A stretch of 12,488 nucleotides of DNA from Cylindrodendrum hubeiense (taxonomy: Eukaryota > Ascomycota > Sordariomycetes > Hypocreales > Nectriaceae): assembly GCA_014621425.1 (NCBI GenBank), contig JAANBB010000737.1, positions 1 to 12,488 of the forward strand. The letters are read 5' to 3'. The notes beneath the pieces are model-generated. The model searched no databases. It saw only the letters and a program-made list of their open reading frames with translations, and was not told the DNA's origin. Positions 1-7,400 of the stretch are shown one piece after another. The translations under genes were made by a program, and so were the position numbers. Position 1 is the stretch's first letter, and each line of letters begins with the position of its first letter.

Positions 1-18
1 TCTCCCCGACGAGCAGAT

Positions 19-103
19 CCAATGGCCACCGCAGCGCTGTGGGCTCTCGGCCCGGGGCGGGCGGGGCAGCGGGGCGAAGCCGGCCACGGAAACTTTCCAA
101 TGG
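19..103 (+). promoter_or_regulatory. Pair of CCAAT motifs upstream of the cupin gene
   Basis: Two identical CCAATGG heptamers lie at 19-25 and 97-103, about 195 and 275 bases before the ATG at 298. Between them is a very GC-rich block (about 45-80) with three matches to SYGGRG, the site of CreA-type carbon repressors, at 52-57, 61-66 and 69-74. CCAAT boxes are bound by the heterotrimeric Hap complex in fungi. The motifs are seen directly; their use as promoter elements is inferred from position only, and short GC-rich motifs occur often by chance. Confidence 0.3.
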
Positions 104-246
104 ATCCCCGGAGAGCGTGAGGTCATAGCTCTGTCACGGGCCGCCCATCACTCGCCCCGTCAGGCGAAAACACCGCCCAGCAGAGCCTCACTAAACACCC
201 GACTCATCGCCAGCCCACTAGTGTAGAGCTTGTTTCCCTCGTCTTT

Positions 247-264
247 GCGGGGACAGCGGGGACA
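247..264 (+). promoter_or_regulatory. Tandem GCGGGGACA direct repeat just upstream of the cupin start
   Basis: The nonamer GCGGGGACA occurs twice head to tail (247-255 and 256-264), ending 33 bases before the ATG at 298. Each copy contains GCGGGG, which fits SYGGRG. Closely spaced pairs of such sites are the usual functional form for CreA/Mig1-type repressors. The repeat could instead lie in the short 5' leader and have no role in transcription. Confidence 0.3.
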
Positions 265-297
265 ATCGCAGTCTGATCACTCTGTCGAGCAGCGGCC

Positions 298-778
298 ATG
301 GGCACCGAGCACGAGAACCAGGTGCGATCGTGGGGGTTTGGGCACGTCTTCACCTGGACCGACGCCCCGTAAGTTGGCCTGACCCAACCCATCTGCACTT
401 TTGTCTGCAGCCATCCCGCAAGGCAGCATGGCTGAGCACGAGGCTGGGCTTCGCCTTGGCTCGCCTTGCCTCAATCCTGCCTTACCCATTCCCCATTCTC
501 CATTCCTGGCGTTCTCCATCACCAGTGGCTGCAAGATTTCGTACCAGATGTCGGCGCTGACCACAAGTGGCTGCAGCAACGCTCACTACCCGCCACATTC
601 ACGCGCCACGTTGACAACTCATCTCATTGTCGACGGCGAAATGACTATGTGGTATCCACTGGAGAAGGACGGCGAGAAGACGACATTCGAGGTCGGGGCG
701 CGGGTGGATGTGGACGCTGGGAGGATCCATGAGGTCACCATTGGAAGCCACGGGTGTACTTATGTTATTGGGGAGTAA
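298..778 (+). CDS. Small single-domain cupin protein (two exons, 90 aa)
   Basis: Exon 1 (298-368) joins exon 2 (577-778) in phase, giving 90 residues and a TAA at 776-778. The spliced product reads as a compact cupin (RmlC-like) barrel: an N-terminal strand with WGFGHVFTW (residues 12-20), motif 1 around H27, H31, H39 and G44, and motif 2 as G64-x5-D70-x-G72-x2-H75, ending CTYVIGE. Motif 2 fits the family pattern except Asp for Pro and Ile for Asn. Motif 1 lacks the second His (R33) and the Glu (T37), so metal binding may be altered. There is no signal peptide, so it is probably cytosolic. The start ATG is the first in this frame and has a good context (GCGGCCATGG). Similar short fungal cupins are uncharacterised; substrate and reaction cannot be inferred. 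The gene stands alone, about 350 bases from the tRNA. Confidence 0.8.
369..576 (+). other. Intron of the cupin gene (208 nt)
   Basis: The donor is GTAAGT (369-374), a CTGAC branch-site match lies at 556-560, and the acceptor CTGCAG ends at 576. Exon 1 ends with two bases of a codon and exon 2 supplies the third, making a Pro codon and joining WTDAP to NAHYPPH without a break. A nearer acceptor at 410 would give a 42-nt intron and an early in-frame stop, so the longer intron is preferred. At 208 nt it is long compared with the 52-nt intron of the large gene at 4415-7661. Confidence 0.72.
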
Positions 779-1077
779 TTGTAGTCAAAGGTTTAATGAG
801 ACGATGATCCCATTGTGTAGTTGGAACTGTGTTTCTCATGGCAGTCATTGCGTGTTGGTTATTCTCCCAAAGCCAGGGAGCTGGCCTCATTTATGACCTA
901 GACACTCTCATTTGAGATGAAATGTCTCTACACCTTCAAGGGCGGTAGCAGCGTCGGGCAGCTGACCACGGCAAGTGAACCCAGTCTCAGAATCAATGAG
1001 GAAAAAAGTACAGCAAGACAGCCGGGGTTGTCTTGTGACGTGGGATTCCCGAAATTCGGAAAGCACGTAGGAAGTGC
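779..1077. other. Spacer between the cupin gene and the tRNA gene
   Basis: This stretch must hold the 3' UTR of the cupin gene. There is no AATAAA; the nearest A-rich hexamer-like signal is AATGAG at 796-801. I see no further gene here; the open frames that cross it (for example 908-1090 on the minus strand) have no recognisable content. Confidence 0.5.
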
Positions 1078-1093
1078 AAAAAAAAATCAAAAA
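1078..1093 (-). terminator. Pol III T-tract terminators of the tRNA-Ala gene
   Basis: Read on the minus strand, T5 (1089-1093) is followed by T9 (1078-1086), starting about 33 bases after the tRNA 3' end at 1127. RNA polymerase III stops at runs of four or more T on the non-template strand. The distance is somewhat long for a tRNA gene, and I see no closer run of four T between 1094 and 1126. Confidence 0.55.
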
Positions 1094-1126
1094 GAAAGGA
1101 TAATAGTGGAATTAAACCACCCATGT

Positions 1127-1215
1127 TGGACGAACAGGGAATCGAACCCTGGACCACTCCCAGATATTCAGACGAAATATGCTAAGGGAGTATTATACCA
1201 CTAAACCATTCGCCC
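1127..1215 (-). tRNA. tRNA-Ala(AGC) with an intron
   Basis: The minus strand folds as a full cloverleaf: acceptor stem GGGCGAA/TTCGTCC with discriminator A (no CCA encoded), anticodon stem CTCCC/GGGAG, variable loop TGGTC, and T stem CAGGG/CCCTG around TTCGATT. The anticodon loop is TTAGCAT interrupted after position 37, giving anticodon AGC (1181-1183). The third acceptor pair is G3:U70, the identity element for alanyl-tRNA synthetase, which confirms alanine. The internal promoter boxes are A box TGGTTTAGTGG (1198-1208) and B box GGTTCGATTCC (1138-1148). The mature length is 72 nt before CCA addition. The D stem is weak, with a G10:U25 pair and a U13:U22 mismatch. Confidence 0.93.
1163..1179 (-). 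other. 17-nt tRNA intron
   Basis: The anticodon loop has 24 instead of 7 nt. Removing 17 nt placed after nucleotide 37, the standard position for eukaryotic tRNA introns, restores TTAGCAT. The excess sequence can pair with itself (ATATT with AATAT), as expected for the helix recognised by the tRNA splicing endonuclease. The exact ends could slip by one base. Confidence 0.8.
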
Positions 1216-1342
1216 GGTTCTTGATGTGATTTGCTATCTTAGTGAGGTATATTCAGGCCTGGTGGCTGGGGCTAGGGCATTTGTGGGTTGTGGTCCAGGG
1301 TAGCTCTGGTTGAATGGAGTGGGAGCAACAACGTCAACTCAC

Positions 1343-1689
1343 CAGAGTACAAACCACTTTAGATTGCCATGTGTCGAGAGCATGCTGAGGGACAGGCAGG
1401 GTAGGTTTTCACGTGTAAATATTCCGAAGAATTCGGCTCCGCTGACGGTGTTCTGCAGTTTCTGTAAATGTTCTCTGACACCCTGGTAGCCAATGGTCGC
1501 CAACCATGACTCCGCAAGCTCCGATGTGTTTGCGATAAACAACGAGAGTTGGGATGTCTCTGAATCCCAGCGCACGTCGATCAAGACAAGGTCCCAGTCG
1601 GTTACAGCGCAGTTGCCTCGATCCGATACGTCACCGCGTGCCGTCACGGAACATGCCTGCCGTCGATGTTCAAACGGCCAAGGTTCACC
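1343..1689 (-). pseudogene. Orphan exon or gene relic, unknown protein
   Basis: The minus frame is open for 115 codons between a TAG at 1690-1692 and a TGA at 1339-1341. Its composition is protein-like, for example RGNCAVTDWDLVLIDVRWD near the start, then LATIGYQGVREHLQKL and AEFFGIFTRENLPCL. There is no ATG near the start, so it is not a complete gene. At its 3' end the sequence reads CTG|GTGAGT (donor at 1342), a near-perfect splice donor, and the upstream TAG could serve as an acceptor, so 1343-1689 could be an internal exon. Neighbouring exons cannot be identified: all three upstream minus frames contain stops. The NC..DWDLVLID part faintly recalls fungal trypsin-like hypothetical proteins, from memory and weakly. 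It could be a decayed gene, a fragment left by rearrangement near the tRNA, or a real exon. Confidence 0.33.
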
Positions 1690-2477
1690 CTACCAGGGTT
1701 GTGGAGGAGAGTCGCTCTATCTGGCCGATGTAAACCCCGGGGTTACATGGTTGTGAATTGCCGGCCACGGCTTCGCATCTAGCCCGTGTCTAGACCAGCG
1801 GCGGTACCAGCGAGAGTTGCAACTGACTCAACGGCCTTGTGTCGCCATTGGGCGCTAGACTTGCGAGGGTGGCGGGAGTATCCAGATCAGGACCTGCACA
1901 CCGTGCCCAGATCCTCTGAATCTTTGATTCCTTGGATCGATCGTGGACGCCCAGCCTATCCGACGGGGCCGCAACAACACGCCTTTCCCCACACCCCACA
2001 AAATCAATGATGGCCGTATCTACGATGCAACGTCATCCCCGTCTCCATTGACCTGGTGTGGCTGCCCTTGACGCGGCCACGCAACCTTGGTAGAGCGCAA
2101 CCGAGGCGATTGTGTAGGAGTTTTCGGATTGGGAGAAGGTGGGGGACCAGCAGCAGGGGACTGTCGCAAAAGCACAGAAAATCCCCGAAATCCTTCCAAA
2201 AGGGCCTGTGACGTGATGATCTGTCGGGGGTTCGGTTTTACTCAGCTGGGAGGTTGGGGCTGGTTTGAAGCTCGTTTGCTGCGTCTCCGGGAGCCAAGAA
2301 ACCGGAAGGGCCGGTCTTATGATTTAGTGGCGCGACGAGGCAGGCTGAAGGAACGTTGTGCGACTGCTCAGTCAGACTGCCGACATGGCGATGGCGCGTC
2401 ATTGTGTTTATCGTGTGCATGTCAGACTGGTTAGTGAAGGGAAGAGGGAATCCACGGACGTGATGGTGTGCCGTGCC

Positions 2478-2507
2478 ATGCAAATGCAGATGCAAGTGTA
2501 GATGCAA
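2478..2507. repeat. Hexamer repeat, ATGCAA/G x5
   Basis: Five consecutive hexamers read ATGCAA, ATGCAG, ATGCAA, GTGTAG, ATGCAA, followed by TGCATGCAGG. The tract makes an artificial Leu-His alternation when translated on the minus strand, which argues that the open frame there is not a gene. Confidence 0.7.
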
Positions 2508-3110
2508 TGCATGCAGGTTCAGCCACCTGCTCGCATTGATTTCATGATAAACAGGTGCTGACGCCTTTCTCGGTGTCTGCATGTCTGAGCGGGTCGTGAC
2601 TGATTCGCGACCGAGCCAATCTGAAACATCCGTGTTTGTGACTCCCGTGGAGTGATACCATGGCATGATGCAAGGCGACTGTAGATTGATGGAGGATGCC
2701 GCGACTGAACAAACGAGGGGATCCGGTAAAAGGCGAGCACGGGACGAGGCCGGAGCCACGCATAGGCTATATGCATCCGCCTTGCCCAAGCACGACGGTA
2801 CGAGACATGGGTGACGAGGTGATTAACAGGTGTTCCTCAGCGAGGTCCTGCGATACGAAGCTGTCAAGCCTGCTGCCTGCAAGCGCGGTAGCATCACAGA
2901 CCGCCGCAGCAGCCGTAGCGACGCATCTCAGCTTAGACGATGATGATGAATGATGCATTCAAAAGTTGCCGAGCGATGGCCGGGGTGTGCCGGTGCCAGG
3001 GCGAGGAAAATAGCCGCGGCCCACCTCGTGTGTGATGGGTAGATTAACAGACTCTCTAGCGAGCAGCCTGAGGAGATGCAAGCGCAATCATGACGGCGAC
3101 GATGGGCCGA

Positions 3111-3160
3111 GCATGGCAGGGCAAGGGAGGCCAAGGGAGACCAAGGCAGACCAAGGCAGA
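3111..3160. repeat. 10-bp tandem repeat, CCAAGGSAGR type, about 5 copies
   Basis: Successive decamers read GCATGGCAGG, GCAAGGGAGG, CCAAGGGAGA, CCAAGGCAGA, CCAAGGCAGA. Copies become more alike from left to right and the last two are identical, consistent with recent duplication at the right end. The array lies in the non-coding stretch before the large gene. Confidence 0.75.
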
Positions 3161-3780
3161 GGATTCAAAGCACAGCAATGCATGGAGTAATCTCGTGCCG
3201 GGATGAAGGATTGTGTAAATCCAAAACCGGATTGAGTTGCTTGGGACATTCCATGGGCGGGAGAGTGGAGGCGGCCGTGTCGGATCCACCGGCGAGAGGG
3301 GCCCCGATTCGACGACGCTGGAGTCGAGCGTCGCGGAGGGTGGCAACAAGGCAACAACGCCGCCCGGTAGCATCCAAGTCTCGGAGCGTCAGCGACCAGG
3401 AAGCCCTGGGCGTCTCAGACACCACTGTTCTTCAGCGCTTGCAGCTGGTGCAGCGCCCCTGGAAACGGCCTGCGTGTGGCCTGGGGGCGTCCCGTCTCGG
3501 CGCCTCAGCAGCGGTGGCTAGGGCGGCGGTACCTGGGAGGGAAGCCCGCGCGAGGTAGCCTTGGGAGGGAGCCGTGGGCCAGCGCGTCTGTCTTGGACGC
3601 ATCCCGTCAACTTTACGCCATCCGTCTCCATCGCCATCGTCCCAACGGCCAACAACACGGCATCGCGCATCCACCCCCTCCGCGTCGTCTGTTTGCGTTC
3701 AGGTGCACCGTGGGATCTCAGCTATGGCCACCCACACCTGCCCGGTTGTGGCTGATCCCTTTCCTGCTTCGTGATGCGCC

Positions 3781-3807
3781 TGCGTCTGCGTCGTCTGCGT
3801 CTGCGTC
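3781..3807. repeat. TGCGTC hexamer repeat
   Basis: TGCGTC occurs four times at 3781-3786, 3787-3792, 3796-3801 and 3802-3807, with GTC between the pairs, so the tract is also nearly two copies of a 15-mer. It lies in the pyrimidine-rich upstream region of the gene at 4415. Confidence 0.7.
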
Positions 3808-4148
3808 GGGCTCGGCGTCTCACCCCTCACGGCCTCTGCCTCACCGTCTCCGTACTCCCCTCTCTGGCTCCGCGCTCTGACCTGACGCCCTGGGACCATC
3901 TCCTCCAGTGCCTCCACCACGGCCGGCATGGATCATAAACCCCCGGCTCCACCTCCGTCTCCCACCCGCTCCTCTACCCCATGCCTCCCATGTCACCCAC
4001 GTCTGGTCTCCCCTCTCTCGTCTCTCATTCTCTCGTCTTTCATTCTCTCTCTCTCCTGCTCGTTGTGTTTCGCCTTTCAACTCTGCACTCTCGTTCTCAA
4101 TTGTCAATTCTCACCTCTCGCTTTTCAATTCTCACTTCCTTCTTCAAC

Positions 4149-4190
4149 GTCCCCTCACTGTCCCCTCACTGTCCCCTCACTGCCCCCTCA
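4149..4190 (+). repeat. 11-bp tandem repeat GTCCCCTCACT x3 plus partial copy
   Basis: Perfect copies occupy 4149-4159, 4160-4170 and 4171-4181, followed by the diverged GCCCCCTCA. Each perfect copy has a CCCCT core. The array sits 225-265 bases before the main start codon. Confidence 0.75.
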
Positions 4191-4278
4191 AACACCCCCA
4201 TTGTTAGCCGCTTACAAGCCTCCCCCTGGCCGATAGTTGCCGAGATATCAAACTCGACGCTAGGTCCACGCCGGCGGC

Positions 4279-4302
4279 ATGGCCGATTCACCATCTTCCT
4301 AA
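4279..4302 (+). CDS. Upstream ORF of seven codons in the leader of the large gene
   Basis: ATG at 4279-4281 opens a frame reading MADSPSS and stops at TAA 4300-4302, 112 bases before the main ATG. It is the only ATG between about 3992 and 4415. Its context GCGGCATGG (G at -3, G at +4) is better than that of the main start CCTCATGG (C at -3). If transcription starts upstream of 4279, most scanning ribosomes should meet it first and reach the main ORF by leaky scanning or reinitiation. The peptide itself shows no known motif. It would be irrelevant if transcription starts downstream of it. Confidence 0.5.
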   Translation: MADSPSS

Positions 4303-4414
4303 ACATCCCCTCAGCTGGTCGAGGGAGCTTCGTCCCTCCCCCTCCCAGCTGCTTTTCTGCTTTGCTTCTCCAAGCTCCAACTCGACTCCAGAAGTGCTGA
4401 GCCATACCGGCCTC

Positions 4415-7400
4415 ATGGGGAACACTCCCTCATCCGAGGACCCAAGACGGCCTCAAAAGCTGTCAAAGCCGCAGTACCAAGATCCGGAAGCTGGTCTGCC
4501 ACGCCCTACTAACGACCCTGGGTCTTATCATGGCCGTTTCTCCAACTCGTATCTTGTCGGCTCGGTCCCCATCTCCCCAGCCAACTCGTCCCCAGTTGAC
4601 CCAACACACCCCGACATCGGCATTGGCATCGCAATTGCTGGAGATGAGTTCGAAAACACCACGAATCCAGCAGCTCGCCGAAACTCCCGTCGAGATTCAC
4701 GCCTATGGAGCGTTGTATCCCGCACCTACTCGCTCCAATCCGACCAACCCCGACTAGGATCGATGATTGCTTCCAGTTCGAGAGCTGGTTCATTTGTTAG
4801 CGACAGTGGTGTCCTGCCACTTGCACACGCAGAAAGGTTGGTCCATAGAGTGAGCCAAGAGTGAAAGATTGCTGACATATCTGCGCAGTCTGCAAACCGC
4901 TGGACATCGCGGCTCCGTAAACTTTGACGTGAGGGCCTACGAAGCACAGCGACTTCTGACACTTGACCGAGAGGTCACGGATGAATCTTCCACATCAACA
5001 CTAGAGAGCCAGTCCCCAGACGATGAGCTCACGGAAAACACATGGAAGAGCTCTCACCCCACCCAATCCGCGAACACATCCATTGCCAGATCGGATTCAG
5101 ATGCGTCCGTGTACATGCCAATGCGCCGACGATCCGTCATCCAGACACCCGGTGTCGCCACTCGTGCCCACCGAAATGACGGCCCTCCCTTGGCCAAGTC
5201 GAACTTCCCGAGCAGCCTCTCAACAACCCCGAGCCAGACCAGATACAATTCAATGGAATCAGATGTTGCGAGAAATCTGTCCATACCGCCAGTAAAATTT
5301 GGTTCGCAGCCTCCTGAGCGTGTTGTGACGCCCTGCGATGCCGAGTACAAGCAATTGGGCGGCATAAAGTTTGGTTCACTGCGCATCATGAACGGATCAC
5401 CTAAGCTCAGTCCACGGCCTGAGGGGAGCAGAACTGACGGGGAATCAACACCAACCCAAGCCACTTCTGTTGACCGTGAGGCACTAATGGTGACGAACAC
5501 CGACGAGCTTATGCGAGATTCTTATTTCAACGCACCAACCACGGCGGCGGACATAGAGACAACCGATACCAACATGCGCGAGGATGGCTCGTCGTCTGAG
5601 AATGGCCATGGGCCAGAATACTCGGCTGCCGAGATCCTGGACGTTAGAGACGATCCAAACGCAAAGCCTACAGCTGAAAGAATTCGGCTTGAGCTTGAGA
5701 GCAAGACACTCAAGAGTCTAAGTAGGTCAGACAGTGGATTTATTTCAAGTCCTTCGTCCGAGGGCTCTCGAAAAGTGGCATCCAAGGCGGATAGCGGTTA
5801 CAGCTCGAATGTGTCTCTACGCTCCTTGCGCAGTTTGAGGTCTGCCGTCACGGACATTGGCCGCAAGTCCCCGGAAAAGACTCCAGACAAGGCCCCAGAA
5901 CACTCGAACTCGGAAAAGTCAGAATCGCGCCCTCTCATTTTTACAAGCCCGAATCCCACTCCTAAGAAACCAGAAACCCAAGTGAGGCCTGGAACCGCCA
6001 TAATATTGCCGTCGACACGCTCGGGTGACGATGCTTCAACGAAGAGCTTTACCCAACGGTCATTGTCTTCGTTGACGCGTGGAGGCCTCATGCGGATTCC
6101 GTCCTTCAAGTCTCGTGGGAATCACGAATCTCAGCCACCGAAATCGAGACCCCAATCCAGCCCAGCTCGGACCCAGGAGCAGGATCGCATTGTGGGGAGC
6201 TACAGTTGTCCACCTACCCCCATTCTGTCGCAGAATCCTTCTAGAACTGCTCACGGGGGCAGAGTGCAACATATGTTGACTACGTCTCAAAGGAAGGGCC
6301 CGCCCAAGGTTCGAAACAACCGCACGGCCGACAAGACCATCCCGCGAAGCCGGAGCGACATCTCCAGCCGGACAACAGGGAAGGATGGAGGCTATTCGAG
6401 TGGTCCTCCGCGACCCATGTTTCATGACGAGAAAAGCAAGGAAACCTTGAGGACTATCATGAGTGTTGGGAGCACCGATGTCCTTCAAAGCGCGCCAGAA
6501 CATCTGGGCAGCAAAGCCCAAGAGGTTTCCAAGCAGGAGACGGTCGAGAAGCCAAAGACGCCACGGCGTGGATCTTTCCGAGCAAGAGCCAAGTCCATTA
6601 CTCAAGCAGCCACGACCTTGCTTATCTCGGGAAAATCGCAAGCTGCCAAGGTATCGAAAGAGACCGAGGCCGAGGGTCCACGACGCAAGACTGGAGTTAT
6701 CGACAATGCCCGCGTCCAGCGCGGTAGTGTGTCCAGCGCCGTTAATCAGGCAGGAAAAAGACCCATCAACAAGGTCAAACCCGCGGAGCCCAAAACCAAC
6801 AACCAGATCGTTCCCGGCATTAGAAGGAGCTCTTTGACGGCCTTGCCCGAAACCCACTCGTCGCTTCTCAACTCATCGAGCTCTGCGGTGTACCGTGCAA
6901 AGAAGACCAAATCGCCACCGCCGGTGAGCATGCGGACTCGGTCGGCCAAACAGTCTCGCGGGCAGGCACAGCCTCGCGGACAAGCACAGCCTCGCGGACA
7001 GGCGCCTACACAGGCTCGTGGACAGGCGCCAACACACTCTCGATCGCAGCATCCCGCCGAGCTGTCTCACTTGCGCCGGCCTTCAGTCCCGCGGGATTTT
7101 CGCCGTGACCTTATTCAAAGCTATCCGCCTGCGCAGGGTGTGCCGGTGTTCTACGGGCACCCATCTGAAAACCGAGTTGTGTCGATGAGCCCTCAGCAGC
7201 TGGCTAACCTCCAGGGCCATCGAACGGTTTCGTGGTATGCGGGGCCTAGCTCGCACCAGTCTCCCTTGCCCTTGATCCAGACTGGCCACCAACGAAGGGG
7301 CTCGACACCGACTCAGCAAGGACATCATAGCCATACCAGGGCCCAATCAAGGAGCGATACTACTTCACCGCAGCAGCACCATAGCCAGCTACCTACTCGA

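Larger units (their letters stand above)
1693..3900. other. Intergenic stretch without a supportable gene
   Basis: About 2.2 kb. Open frames exist on both strands, but they overlap each other, lack family motifs and are explained by GC-rich composition or by short repeats. It holds several tandem repeats listed separately and a perfect 7-bp inverted repeat CGACGCT/AGCGTCG with a 7-nt loop at 3313-3333. The last part becomes pyrimidine-rich on the plus strand, leading into the promoter of the gene at 4415. I see no tRNA, no transposon termini and no strong depletion of GC that would suggest repeat-induced mutation. Confidence 0.5.
3999..4414 (+). promoter_or_regulatory. Pyrimidine-rich promoter/leader of the large gene
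   Basis: The plus strand is dominated by C and T and has no ATG between about 3992 and 4278, as expected for a fungal promoter core and 5' UTR. It is built from serial small duplications: CTCTCGTCTYTCATT at 4015-4029 and 4030-4044, TCAATTCTCAC at 4104-4114 and 4125-4135, and GTCCCCTCACT three times at 4149-4181 with a partial copy after. Each GTCCCCTCACT contains CCCCT, the stress response element core bound by Msn2/4-type zinc-finger factors. CT-rich tracts mark transcription start regions in many filamentous fungi; the exact start site cannot be read here. Confidence 0.5.

Noticed and set aside
401..576. Unspliced upstream extension of the cupin reading frame
   Set aside because: There is no ATG giving a sensible N-terminus; the 298-368 exon joined at 577 restores the conserved start of the fold, so this part is intron.
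2238..2789. Minus-strand open frame of 183 codons with a Leu-His run
   Set aside because: The Leu-His run is the translated hexamer repeat at 2478-2507; the rest has no recognisable feature.
3056..3558. Overlapping open frames on both strands
   Set aside because: Mutually exclusive frames in a GC-rich, repeat-containing stretch with no motif.
3928..4400. Plus-strand open frames starting at ATG 3928 and ATG 3981
   Set aside because: Their translations are only low-complexity Ser/Pro/Leu from pyrimidine tracts; they lie in the promoter/leader of the large gene.
6060..6857. Long minus-strand open frame (265 codons) inside the large gene
   Set aside because: It lies entirely antisense to the well-supported 930-codon exon 2 and has no recognisable domain; it is a shadow of the codon pattern on the plus strand.
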